64,000 nt of DNA, from positions 59,819,452-59,883,451 of the forward strand of contig NC_063447.1 in NCBI RefSeq assembly GCF_020379485.1, given 5' to 3'. Positions within the stretch are counted from its first letter, which is position 1, and every line of letters begins with the position of its first letter. Shown one piece after another: positions 46,419-57,248 of this stretch. Position numbers and translations under genes: made by a program. This stretch comes from Brassica napus (Eukaryota > Streptophyta > Magnoliopsida > Brassicales > Brassicaceae). The notes under the pieces were generated by a model, which saw nothing but the letters and a program-made list of their open reading frames with translations, had not been told where the DNA came from and searched no databases.

Positions 46419-48591
46419 CACCATCTCCATCAATAAGAACCTCTTATGGACTCTAATCAATAAATTAGTAATAAATATAGTGATTTGAAAGGTTTAAAAC
46501 TTTTGTTAATTTAATTTAAGTTTTTCTCGTCCAATGGTAGAACCTCATTGAGGTTCTTAAAAAACAAAATTATTTTTCTAAAATTAGAATGATTTGATTT
46601 CATAACATGAAAAACATAAAAAAAATATTAAAAAAGACATTACAACATATTGAAAATACAAATACTAATCGTAAACGAGAAAAAACCGATTAGTCGAAAT
46701 CTTGATTTGTTCCAAATTTTTGCTAGATGTTCTCAACCAAAATTTTGCCAGATGTTCTCAACGAAATCAGCTTTCAATTGTTGATATATTTTGTTATCAC
46801 GGACTCGACTCCGAATGCTCATTATATTCCCGAGATTTGAAGGCATATCTGATGAAAACTCGAAATTCACTTGTGAATTTCGGTTTGATTCCGGTTGTTC
46901 GAAACAAACCATTTCACCAACAAGTTCCCACAATATTTTGGGAAATTTTTGGTGAAATGGTTTGTTGCAAGGGTAAGAGAAGCACAGGAGAGTTGGTGAA
47001 ATGGTTTGTTGCAAGTGAAACACAATATTTTAGGAACTTGTTGTTTTAGGTGAAATGGTAAGAGAAATGGCAAAGTTTGGATGTTGTTTTCTTTTACAGT
47101 CGGAAGAGAAATAAACAAAGGAAACACATCTCAAAAGGGTTCTTGAAACACAACTCAAACTCGCTTGCTTTACAACATACAAATTTTGAACTTATAAAGA
47201 CAAGGAAACACATGTTGCTTTATAACTTGCAAGTCACATGATACAGTCAATAAAGACAAGGAAAAACATGTTCTTTTACGTTCAGGCAGGAAGAGGAAAA
47301 AAACAGAACATGAGCATTTCTTCTTGTCTTCTTCATTACATGACATGGGAACACAACTTGCACCTGCCAAAAAATTTGATCAGAGACCATACAGAAGCAC
47401 GAGACAAACAGAGCAACAGAATACACAACTTGCACTCACAACATGACCTGCAGAAGCACGAGCCAAACAGAGCAACAAAATACACAAGTCTCAGTATAGG
47501 CTTCAGCCTTAGCTCCAGAGATGTTTAATTGTCTTTCTAATTGTCTTCCACCTGCTAAAAATGTGATCAGAGACCATACAGACAAAGAGAGCAACATAAT
47601 ACAGTTATCACACAAGACAAAGGTGTGATTTAACTTAAGCCAAAAGAAAGTGTTCTCAATGGATCAAATGATAGAGTATGGTTACTTACAAGAAACACAT
47701 AGATTGTAGTTGCCACTGATGCTCCAATGAAACCTTCCCATGTTTTCTTAGGAGACAATTTTATCAAAGGAGTCTTCTCAAAATAGAAACCAACGAAGTA
47801 AGCTGCTACATCGTTCATAGCAATAAGCTCTGCTGGAAGAAGAAACCGGCATACATACATCCATTTAATAAACATGTTGCTATATGTTTCAGAGATATAT
47901 ATAAAAACTCATGTGTATCAACCGAGGAACCCAAGATCATCATCATAACTTGTTAAAATCAACCAACACTAACTCGGTTTCTATGCAAAAGATTCGATTT
48001 TTTCCAACAAACACACGATAATCTACTAGTAAAATATTTCACCTTCCTCAAGATCATCATGCAAAATCATCATCGACATTAATTTTTACAGACAGTTTTT
48101 CTACAGAGAAGAGAAAGGGGTGTTCGCACTTATCTCGCCTCTTGTATAACTTTCATCCTTTCCTCGATGTTTCTCTTGAAGCTGATTCATGTGAAGAACT
48201 TCCTTCTGTCTTCTGATCTTCATCAGAGCATCAACGCATGGGAGGAAACGACATCGACACCGCATTGACGAAAACAGCGAATCGAGTGCCGATTGGCTTC
48301 GGAATCGACAAAGAATGGACAGCGAAGGATATCGACAGAGAATCAATGGAGAAGATGGAGAGATCGAGCTTTGGAGGAGGAAGAGAAACAAAAGTGATTA
48401 CGGGAGAAAACCCGACGGAGGAGAGAGACACGTTAAGTTGTGGTCGAATAAGAGAGTGCCACGTAGGGGTCCTTACCAAACCTAAAAATCCTAATTTAAA
48501 CACCGGTCCTCTCTTTTATTTTCATTTTTCATTTATTTTTCTCCTATTTTTTCTAAGAAACCTAGCGTAAGAAGCCACGATGGACCTGCTC
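46419..48591. mobile_element. Harbinger-like element carrying gene fragments
   Basis: The insert lies between TTA at 46416-46418 and TTA at 48592-48594. The corresponding place in unit A (near 41720) is uninterrupted. Ends are weakly inverted (CACCATCTCCATCAATAAGA against GAGCAGGTCCATCGTGGCTT). A TTA duplication and such ends fit PIF/Harbinger derivatives. The 2.17-kb body has repeated and inverted words (ggtgaaatggtttgttgc at 46950 and 46997, inverted near 46905) and a captured exon at 47690-47850. No transposase is seen. Confidence 0.7.
47690..47850 (-). pseudogene. captured exon of CDP-diacylglycerol synthase
   Basis: The minus strand reads [20 protein letters not shown], then [20 protein letters not shown] and [13 protein letters not shown], ending at a GTAAGT donor. 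[18 protein letters not shown] is the signature of phosphatidate cytidylyltransferase (CDP-DAG synthase), the enzyme making CDP-diacylglycerol for phospholipids. Only one exon is present, inside the transposon, so it is a captured fragment. A substitution E for G in FYFxKTP suggests decay. Confidence 0.85.
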
Positions 48592-49656
48592 TTAGTTTGT
48601 ATGAACTATTGAACAAGAATACATATTGCATGATGATGATTTCATTTAAATTGACCAATAAAATACTATTAATAATTGAATATGATTTGTGAATTTTTTT
48701 ACGTATATAAAGTTTCATTAAAATCAATCACAAATTAATAAACTAAATGACAAAAATATTTTGTTGGATTTGACAGTGAAAAAGACACTCAAAGAATGTA
48801 ACTCAAGATTCTACTCCACACAAACCAAAACAGCACAAGAAATAGATGTACGTACACCTTTGTGATTTATCATAGGGAAAATTGGAAAAATGGGACACTC
48901 TCAACTTTTATTTGTCCTTTTAGTACTTCTGATATTTTTAGCAATTCTAGACATGTTTTACCCTTCTTTTATGGGAAAAGTAGTAAACTGAATTTTAAAA
49001 ATGTAAAAAAATATTAAGACTATTGGAAACATAAGTATGACAATATATATGCTTAATTTTTTTTTTGAAAAAAGTTGAATCATATTTTATTTTATTTTCT
49101 AGCTACAGTTAGAAAACACATTCTAGTAATCTACTTAATTTAGAAATCGGATACTAAGTTTTATACATAGATATATCCAGGGTATATAGCGTAAACTAAT
49201 ATTTCTTATATATTCTAACGAAACTATAATCTGTTACGTTATAATCAAGAAAATTGTCTTCAATCTACCTACAGCTTGATAACGACATATAGCTACAACG
49301 CAATGATATACCTTATCTATATTATTTGTCATAATATGTTCTGCCTTTTACCTTATGTGACGCTTAATGAAGAATGTGTTTCTCATCTACTCTACTATGT
49401 TCTGCGTAAGGTAGGCTACATATTCTAGACAAATCCGAAAAATATGGAAACTTCCATATTTGGTTAAAGATGTTTCCTAAATCTAAACTAAATCTACCCT
49501 AAATCTCTCATAGAATATTTTCTCCCACGTTTTTCTCCTACTCCCACGATCTTTCTCCGATCTTTTCCTCTTCGTACTGGTGTAAATCAAAAGGAACAAT
49601 TTGAACAAGGAGCCGTGTTGTTGAGGCTGATAGCGTTAAAAAACAAAAACAAAAGA

Positions 49657-49738
49657 GACTCTGCTGGGGATCGATCCCATAATCTATGGTTGTGTGATAT
49701 ATCGTAGACCAGTGCCTTATCCATTGGGCCACAAAGTC
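49657..49738 (-). pseudogene. tRNA-Arg (ACG)-derived sequence with enlarged anticodon loop
   Basis: The minus strand reads GACTTTGTGGCCCAATGGAT, then AAGGCACTGGTCTACG as in plant tRNA-Arg(ACG), and ends ATCGATCCCCAGCAGAGTC. The seven-base acceptor stem still pairs completely. The anticodon loop carries about ten extra bases (ATATATCACAC region), and the B box is altered (GATCGATCC). Plant tRNA-Arg genes are not expected to have introns, so I read it as a pseudogene. The inserted word (gtgtgatatat) also occurs just outside the tRNA end at 49750-49760, suggesting slippage or local copying. Confidence 0.75.
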
Positions 49739-50149
49739 TAATTGTTTGTTGTGTGATATATTTAGCTTATAGACCTTTTAAACCCAATTAAAGAACATAG
49801 AGAAGAAATGAACCAAAATCTAGTTTGAACAATTCAAAGGTGTATGAATTCCCAAAACTTAATTTCTCAAAAGTCAAAACTGAACTGAAACAAATCTAGA
49901 CTGAACACAGTTGAACGATACATCATACAGAAAAAAAAAAAGTTGAAACTTTGTAACAGAAGAAAGATTCATATTCAGGAAAACAAATAGAAAATCACCA
50001 GAAACTTAGGTACATCCTCAGAAACTCCTAAAGTTAAAGAGACAACTTATTGGCACTTATTGACCCTACGGAAGATGATAAAGTATTGTCTTTTGAGAAA
50101 ATAAGAGAAATGTGCGATGCAAACATTCGTTATAAACCTTGTTTAATCC

Positions 50150-50547
50150 TCAAACAATGCCTTCTGCAGTTTTCTCTGCCTGTAGCTTCTTAGGACGGGT
50201 ACCTTCGGCTTTATCTTCCTCATAAGCTGCAACATGAACTCCAAGAGCCGCACAACCCGACAGGTCAAGGTTCTGTGACCAAGCAGCGTCCCATTCCACA
50301 GCCTTCGCTGTACTACATGGTACACTTGGACCTCCTGGCACAGTAGCTCTAGCAGCGCTCTGCTCATTATATGTACATATCAGAGCAAAGATCAAAGACA
50401 GTTCAGGCAAAGAATGAAGTAGAACCTTAGGGAAGAATTTTCCAAAGATGGCTCTGTTTGAAAACCTTCGGTAGATAAGGATTCTTCTCATCATCATAAG
50501 CAATGCGTAACACCCATTTCTCGATCCTTTCGATGTCAGGCCTGATC
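50150..50547 (-). pseudogene. asparagine synthetase C-terminal exons (captured)
   Basis: The minus strand from 50547 reads RPDIERIEKWVLRIAYDDEK and then NPYLPKVF. After a gap, 50367-50150 reads SAARATVPGGPSVPCSTAKA, then VEWDAAWSQNLDLSG and GVHVAAYEEDKAEG, and stops. IEKWVLR-AFDD-NPYLP and the TVPGG-ACSTAKAVEWDAAW block are the C-terminal synthetase domain of plant ASN enzymes. Between them the exon with YRQKEQFSDGVGYSWID is missing, and a stop interrupts the first exon after KQSHLWKILP. It lies wholly inside the Pack-MULE. Confidence 0.85.
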
Positions 50548-50586
50548 TGCAATGTGGTTTAGACCAGATCTTACATCAAACTGTGA

Positions 50587-50672
50587 AGGGACCGTCCGAC
50601 GAAACCTGTAGTGAGAGAAGAATACCGTCCGACGAAACCGTAGAGAGAGAAGAGGACCGTCTGACAAACCAA
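50587..50672. repeat. short tandem repeat inside the Pack-MULE
   Basis: Ggaccgtccgacgaaacc, then gtagtgagagaagaat, is followed by ccgtccgacgaaaccgtag, then agagagaagagga, and a third partial ccgtctgacaaacc. These are two and a half copies of a unit of about 35 bases. Confidence 0.7.
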
Positions 50673-51319
50673 AGAACAAATCCCCAATTCGCTGAATTGT
50701 ATCTGAGAACAAAGAGAAGAAAGATAAAGACGAGATTAGAGACAAAAAAATTGATGATTTACGATGAAAAAAATAAGGATTCTCCGCTTACCCTAAATTG
50801 ACATTGAAAGGGTTGAAGGCTTGAAGGTACACGGCGGAGAAGAAGAGAAGTGAAAAAATATTAGGGTAAACAAGTTTTTAATCCTTTTGTGGTTTTTTCT
50901 TTTTTTTTTATTAAAATTTAAATCAATTACGAATTAATTTAAATTTTAATTAAGGTTAATTTGGTTAATTATAAGGGTATAATGGTATTAAAGAGAATAT
51001 AAATCTTATTTACCTAAATAATCCTCTACAAGTCTTATTGGAACAAATCTAAGATTAAAGTGTCTCATTTTTCTAATTTTCCCTTTATCATATCATCTAC
51101 AAGGGTCTAGACAAACATCATTCTCTGGCAAGCTTGAGCAAACTTGTGCTCTCTCTATTACATCATTTTGTAACTAGAAGATTGTCTATCATACCCTCGT
51201 TAAATCTTCTACAAGAGGTAGATTTTTTTAACAAAAACGATTGGGAAAAAAAAAGAAACACACTACAAATGACTACTACACTTGATCTCATTTGAAATGC
51301 TTAAAGAAGCTCCACATTC

Positions 51320-51965
51320 TCAACATAATACGTATACACGCTTTGACCACTCAAGCGTTGCAGCATCTCGAAGAACCCACAGCTTAAAACTTTTACATGA
51401 TCGACTAGCATAGCCAGAATTTTCCGAGGACATAAGCAAACCTAATCTGCCATTGTAGTTTATCATAGTTGTTGAATGAGGCAGTGCTTTATTGAAACCT
51501 CCCAAGAGCGTCACAGAGCTGAACTTCTCAGACCTCAAATCAAAACAAACTACCATAGATTCTCCTGAAGAAGGCCCAGATTCTGTAGCTATATAGTACA
51601 ACACGCCACTGATGCAAATCCACTTACCAGAAGAACAGTGTGGGATGCAACATTCGACCGCCCTCCATGACAATCTGTTGGTTCCTAATGTCAGAACATG
51701 GAGCTCCTTACCATCATCACGTAAAAGACAATACCTTGAACTCTTTAGCAATGGGGTCATATCCAAGATAGCTTTCCATTTCCACTCCATAATTCTCTTT
51801 TGAGTTCAATCTTGGTAATGTCAAGAACTGTCCTGTGCTGGGGTTACATATCACCATGACAAGCACTGTTTTGTTCCTGCCCAGTTTAGCTCCATAACAG
51901 AAGAATCCATTGGTACAACCAAATAACAAAATACTTAATGACTCAAGTTTCTCTCTGTGAAGAAG
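51320..51965 (-). pseudogene. F-box-associated domain protein, frame-shifted
   Basis: The minus-strand frame 51965-51717 reads FGCTNGFFCYGAKLGRNKTV, then VICNPSTGQFLTLPRL and MESYLGYDPIAKEFKVLSF. After a small indel the frame 51717-51320 gives RDDGKELHVLTLGTNRLSWR, then GKWICISGVLYYIA, SMVVCFDLRSEKFS and SSENSGYASRSCKSFKLWVL. This is the FBA (F-box-associated, type 3) domain common in the Brassicaceae. The F-box itself is not found upstream. Frame shift plus missing F-box make it a pseudogene. It is unrelated in sequence to COI1. Confidence 0.8.
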
Positions 51966-52719
51966 AAAGAGAAAGACATTAAACTTATCTTATACTAACA
52001 AAATACAGTTTAGAACTTAGCCACAAATTCTACAGAAATGTCACATTCACCAGACCGAAACAACAATCTACCAGAAATGTCGATTTTACAAATTGCAGAA
52101 GAAATGAGGCAAATCTTTGTACACATAAATGTTTTCAGCATTTCTTACCTCGAAATTCACTGTCACTAGGTTGAATTTTTGGACTCGGTTCGTAAATCGC
52201 AGTTAGGGTTTAGAACTATCCCCAAAATCATTTTGTCGGGGAAGAACAGATAAAAGAGAGTGCAGTAATAAATTTAAAACCTTAGCATTTTGAATCATCT
52301 TTACAATTATGTTTTGGAGTATCGTATTATGTTTTAAGATAAGGTTTGTGGGTTAGGTTTAAGGTTTTTTCTTAAGATTTGGAAAATATACAAGTGTTTG
52401 ATTTTCTGATTATATTCAATTGTATTTTTTAATTATTCTTTTTTTATAAATGTTGGATCTTGACATATTTTTATATATTTTAGAGTTTATAATCAAAATT
52501 TATATTTTATGAATAATGATCAAATGTTTAGAGTATGCTTAGGGCTTAGAGTTTAGAAAAGAAAAGAAAAATATATTTTTCAAAAATATGTCACTACTAT
52601 TGGATTTTCTCCCCTGTTATTTATTATTTTATCTTTTAGAGTTTTTGAATTGTATATGAAATTTAGAGTTTAGAGTATGATTAGGGTTTGGTTTAAAAAA
52701 TTCAGTTTCTACGAATAGC

Positions 52720-53000
52720 CACGATTTCGATTGTGGAAAAATATTCTCCAAATTATATCATGGATAGTTATAGATACTTATGTCCACAATTTACTTTGTA
52801 GCAAGTTGTGATTTGATATCCTTAAATAGCCACAAAATAATATCCTTAAATAGCCACAAAATAAAATTTGTAGCTAATTAGCCACAAAAAATTACATAAT
52901 AGCTACAAATTTTCATTTGTGGAAATTTTGTGGAAATTATGTTCTAACCACTAAAGATTTGTAGCTAAGTTGTGGCTAAAATCAGTTTTTTCTTGTAGTG
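52720..53000. mobile_element. CACTA-type transposon end
   Basis: The right border at 53000, read inward on the minus strand, begins CACTACAAGAAAAAACTGAT. The sub-terminal region is full of AGCCACAAA / TTTGTGGCT words, some twice in tandem (tatccttaaatagccacaaaat). CACTACAAGAAAA ends with such sub-terminal repeats are typical of CACTA elements. I did not find the matching left end; the element is probably deleted. It abuts the second VARICOSE fragment. Confidence 0.7.
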
Positions 53001-53106
53001 ACCTATGATTTCTCCATAGTATCATGGCTTTGCTCTCAAGTGAGATTTTTTTTTACATAGTAAGACCTGATAAGCATCATCAGTTTGACATAAGATCCCA
53101 TGACAT

Positions 53107-53330
53107 TGGTCTCAGGTCGATCTTCCTTCGCTATTGGAGATGAATCCTCTTTCTCTGACACCATCCGTGCTTTTGTCATTGCTGCTTCATCTAGCCGGCG
53201 ACATCAACAAGGACACATCATGTAAGCTTGCTTGGATGACGTGTGTGGCTTCAATATGCGGTCCCTCAATCTTTGAGCAAATCAGTAAGAAGATTATGCA
53301 CCCTAAGCAGCGCCGTCAGAGTTTTAAAGC
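53107..53330 (+). pseudogene. second VARICOSE/EDC4 fragment
   Basis: After a CTCAG acceptor at 53116 the frame reads [20 protein letters not shown], then [20 protein letters not shown] and [16 protein letters not shown]. It lines up with the last exons of VARICOSE and with 31864-32034 ([16 protein letters not shown]...). Unlike that copy it continues past the LAWM motif into the PIFEQ helix. Flanking intron words (atcatggctttgctc, agacctgataagcatca) also match the first copy, so it was duplicated as genomic DNA. No upstream exons are present. Confidence 0.8.
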
Positions 53331-53547
53331 ACGTCATCATGTCTTTGCAATCGGCCTGCAAATGATACAATCTCTTATCTTTTTTTCCTCATCTTGTTTG
53401 TTTCGGTGCTTATAGAAAAACAAAAAATCATAGGAAGACCTCTACTATTTAAAGGCATCTCTATTTTTCTGTTAGGTTTTGATTATCGTTTTTTCTTTTT
53501 GGTTTTGAACTTTTAAAAACAAGCAATTACATGGACGTGCATCCTTA

Positions 53548-53798
53548 GAGCATGTTTATCGGTAGTTTCTTGACACAAGTTCCTAAGATTAAAAAAACTA
53601 AAATATTAGAAAGTTAAGAAAGAGAAAATTGAAAAGCTCTTAACTAAACATTTTAAGAAACGGTTCCAACAGTGACACACATATGTGTCACCTATATATT
53701 GGTGATGTTTTATAAAAAAAAAAACTGAAAAGTAAATTCATTAGTATAATATTAATATTTTTTTTCTTTCAGAATCTTTTACAGCGTTGAACATACTC
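53548..53798. mobile_element. Tourist-type MITE
   Basis: GAGCATGTTTATCGG at the left and the complement GAGTATGTTCAACG at the right, flanked by TTA at 53545-53547 and 53799-53801. It is 251 bp with no coding capacity. Confidence 0.75.
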
Positions 53799-53808
53799 TT
53801 AGTTGTAA

Positions 53809-54098
53809 GAGCACCCGCATTGAGGGTTTATGGGGGGAGTTCACACAGAAATCAAGAAAAAAAATAATAAAATAATTCAATCCCATGAACCCCTCTCTCC
53901 TAAAGCTCTTTGGGATGAACCCCTGTCTCCTAAAGTTCATCACTGTAGCGCGGGCCCCACATGTCGTGGCGGTCCGCGATTGGTCTAGATTTTTTTTCTC
54001 TTTTTTAAAAAAAAAATCAAAAAAAAAAGAAAAAAAATTTAATAATAAAAAATTGAAAAGATAGAACCCCAAAAGGGGGTTCATTGACGTGGGTGCTC
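53809..54098. mobile_element. Tourist-type MITE, adjacent
   Basis: GAGCACCCGCATTGAGGG at the left faces the complement GAGCACCCACGTCAATGA at the right. Flanks are TAA at 53806-53808 and TAG at 54099, an imperfect 3-bp duplication. It starts ten bases after the preceding MITE, so the two nearly abut. Confidence 0.7.
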
Positions 54099-54600
54099 TA
54101 GGATGTAACAAGCAATTAGATAATCTCATTTACTCCATGAAACCATCATCAAAGTTTCAATGGGAGCTATTCCCCACTATGTTCAGCTCAATATTCTCAG
54201 CTCATCAACGTCTGTATCAAACTATCATAAAAGTACCAACAACTCACGAGTCACGACCTAGCCTAATAACAAGAGCACCAGTGTGCACATTTCCCTCTAT
54301 GAAACCATCATCTGAGTACCAATTTTCAATCACAGCCTCGAAAAGACTTAAAGACTTTATCTTAATCTTAACACATCATCAAAAGCCTTTTAGAAAGTTT
54401 ATAGAGCTTACGATGGCACTAGTAATTGTAACGACCCGGTTCTCTGAAATCCGTTTGGTTAATTATTGTGGTTTATTATTATTATTTCAAATCAAACCAA
54501 AGCCTTCTCGCTTTCGTAATTGTGGGTTTCTTAATCATCAAGTCTATTCTTCAAAAAAGAGTTAAAGTCACATATCTTGGGTTTTATTCTAAAGGGATGT

Positions 54601-54838
54601 ATTAACAGCCCACAAAACCTCTTAGCCATTTTCTTAAGAAAAATAGACCTAGTCAAGATGAAATTAATTGGCAAGTAAAGAGAGATCATGTCATAGCCAC
54701 CAATATATTTTATGCCTTACTTTTTTTGGTACACATCAATTCGAGAGAAAACTTCTCATTCAAGGATCTACGACTTTCACAAAATGGTACTCTTGTCCAT
54801 TAAAACTTTGCTACTTTTGTCTGTCAACTTATCAACCA
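54601..54838. repeat. third copy of the VARICOSE 3' flank
   Basis: Sequence from acctcttagccattttctta through ctgtcaacttatcaacca matches 32050-32255, with a short extra stretch near 54785. With the fragment at 53107 it shows that the whole 3' end of the VARICOSE copy was duplicated here and then split by the MITEs and other DNA. Confidence 0.85.
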
Positions 54839-55570
54839 AAATTGGTAAGGGCATATAGTCTACCACAAATCATTCATGGACAAGCTTTCAGGTGTTTGGT
54901 TCTTGATGGACAAATATTAGTGACAAGTTTTGATAGATCAAAACATATCCTAAGACAACGTTTTGATGGACAATTCCCAAAAAGTAACAATTTGTAATTG
55001 TATTTTGTAATTTGTAATTGTATTTTTTAGTTGATAAAAAAAAAAGCATTATGGGTAAAAAAAACCATTGCTTCAATCTTATCCATACATGATACATGAT
55101 ACTTGTATGAACAACAAAGCTTTTAAATGAAGTAGTTTTCTCTAAGAAAGACATGGCAATGTATGATGAGAGATAGTATTGAACAAAGCAAAGCGTGGAG
55201 GGACATGTTTTATAGAAATTTGAGAATGTGGCATAATATGCAAGTTCCTTGACACCAATTACCATAAGAAATGTTTTATCTTTGGTGGACACCGTATTTT
55301 CCAGCAAAACGCTTTTAATACATCAACTGTAGATCCAAATAGTATTGATGGTTTTTCTTTATCTGGATAAACCCGTTCTACCTGATATCATGATTTAACC
55401 GTGTATTTTCCTTTTTGCTTGAAATGTCAACCATACTTATCTACCATGTGAAAATTTTGATTATTATTATCGGGAATATTTTAATGTCATCTCTAAACAA
55501 AAGTCGTTTAAGTATCTAAAACACATTTGGGGAAGTTTTAAGAACATAATTTCTCCAATATATATAATCA
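54839..55570. other. spacer downstream of SPC25
   Basis: AT-rich spacer and the probable 3' UTR of SPC25. Nothing else is recognised. Confidence 0.5.
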
Positions 55571-57248
55571 TCATTTCTTCTTCTTTGGTTCTTCGTTTGC
55601 ATAGTCCTTGATTAATGCTTCCACGTCTTTCCAGAACAAACCCTCAACGAGAACTCCTTCTTTCGTGAACCTGAAAAGGTACAAACAAAAAAACATACAA
55701 CATAAGCTCGAGCTTATAATGAACAAATAGTAATGCAGAGAAAGAGAGAGAGACCATTGGGTGACACTTTTGGTGAATTGGACTGACTTGCCAGCTGAGA
55801 TTGATTTTGGATCAGCACTGTCAATGGTGAGAGTGTACTCATCAGAGAACCTCGGCAGCTTTGAAGACACAATCAAGCCAGTGCTGGTGAACGATCCCTG
55901 CGTATTCAACCAACCCATTTTTAAAGATTTTTGAACATAGTAGCAAATTATGAAGCTAAGCATTTAAAACAAATGAAAGTGCGCATGCCTATCAAACAGA
56001 GAACATTAAAACCCTTATGTGTCTTGACTGTATCAGAATGAAACAAACCCACTAACCAAATTACTCGCATCAAATCTAACCAATAAGTAGAGAATGAAAT
56101 ATGCTCTTAAAACTCTTATCCTCTCTGATACAAACTACATGAAAGGAGTAATCATCTTCAAGCTGGTGAAAAGGAGAAAGAAAACAACCCACATTACATT
56201 CCCAGAACCACCCATTTAGCTGAACAACTATGTTTCTGAGGAACAAGACAGCACCAATCCCAAACACCAAAAGAAACAAGAACCGCCAGAGTCATATTGC
56301 CAAGACTTTGAATAATCAAAACAAAAAAAAATTGAAATTGCAGCTATTCCTAAAGCTCAAATGCCCAAAACCAAGGTCCCCTAAGATACGCATATACACT
56401 ACTTAACATGTCAGACACACAATTTCAAATTCCTTACAAAACAAAAGGAATGTAAAAGTTTGACACAGTATGTGAAGGAACTCTGTACATTAGGCACCTA
56501 AATCACAGGACTAAAGTGGATGCATCATAGAAAAAAGCAGACACAAACAATCCAAGATTGATTCCTACTCTAAACAGTTAGAGAATCAAACCTCAAGAGG
56601 ATAGGTGAACAATATCGCATTCTTCTCCTTAGTGTACATAATCAGCTGCATCACCCCATTCAGCACTACATACGTACACCATAGTCAAAGAGCCACACAT
56701 CTTATCCAATCACACTCTACTAGAAAATGTTTTTTTTTACTTCAAAATCCAATGCCTAAGCACAAAGAAGTCAAGCCACGTCACATTTATCTAAATCCCT
56801 AAAAACCTTAACTGCTAAGTCCGCAGAACAAAATGGTAATCAAGCAGAAGGCATTAAGCGAATCCAAAGCAACGATTTGATGTTAAAAAAAAAGGATATA
56901 ACGCAATGCATCCAATCAGAAAGTCTCTGTTCTCGGGAAACTTCTTGTTGTAGAACTGAGCAACGAGAGCAACCGCGATGATAACCGCGCCTAAGATCAG
57001 CTTCATGTTGCTCAGCCTCACGTCCTCCTTGTAGCCACGGCTCGTAACGATCTACACAAAAGGACAAAAGGATGATCGTAATCCACAGATCGGAGAATAT
57101 AGAGGAGGAACGCGTAAGGTGAATAATCTGAGGATATGTGGCTTACATCGGAGACGGACTCGTCGAGCATGTGCTTGATAGAGTTGTGGTCCAATAGATT
57201 GACCTTCTTAACATTCTTGTTCGTCGATTCTACTTTCTTCTCTTCCAT
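55571..57248 (-). CDS. signal peptidase complex subunit SPC25 (SPCS2)
   Basis: Five exons: 57248-57147, 57051-56900, 56673-56592, 55897-55755 and 55670-55571, about 192 residues as expected. The product begins MEEKKVESTNKNVKKVNLLD. It has two membrane segments (LILGAVIIAVALVAQFY and FLIGCIALYVVLNGVMQLIM) separated by NKKFPENRD. A cytosolic C-terminal part follows (TYPLEGSFTSTGLIVSSKL, VTQWFTKEGVLVEGLFW) and it ends EEPKKKK, an ER-type lysine tail. SPC25 is a non-catalytic ER subunit that helps signal peptidase contact the Sec61 translocon. Intron 2 is not GT-AG. Only an AT-AC intron (donor ATATCCTT, acceptor GTAC) keeps the reading CIALYVVLN. All other borders are GT-AG. The Arabidopsis counterpart is At2g39960 by position and sequence memory. 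Confidence 0.93.

Larger units (their letters stand above)
48875..51083. mobile_element. Pack-MULE carrying asparagine synthetase exons
   Basis: TTTATCATA is duplicated at 48866-48874 and 51084-51092. The termini GGGAAAATTGGAAAAATGGG and the complement GGGAAAATTAGAAAAATGAG are inverted repeats that continue about 35 bases (gacactctcaactt against gacactttaat). The 9-bp duplication and long AT-rich termini define a Mutator-like element. It is 2,209 bp long, contains no transposase, and carries a tRNA-Arg-like sequence and two asparagine synthetase exons, which makes it a Pack-MULE. Confidence 0.9.

Noticed and set aside
51256..51275. CACTACAAATGAC as the left end of the CACTA element ending at 53000
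   Set aside because: The terminus diverges after eight bases, the 3-bp flanks do not match, and an F-box pseudogene lies between.
54089..54565. 158-codon plus-strand frame
   Set aside because: Starts at a MITE border and has no recognisable domain; spacer DNA.
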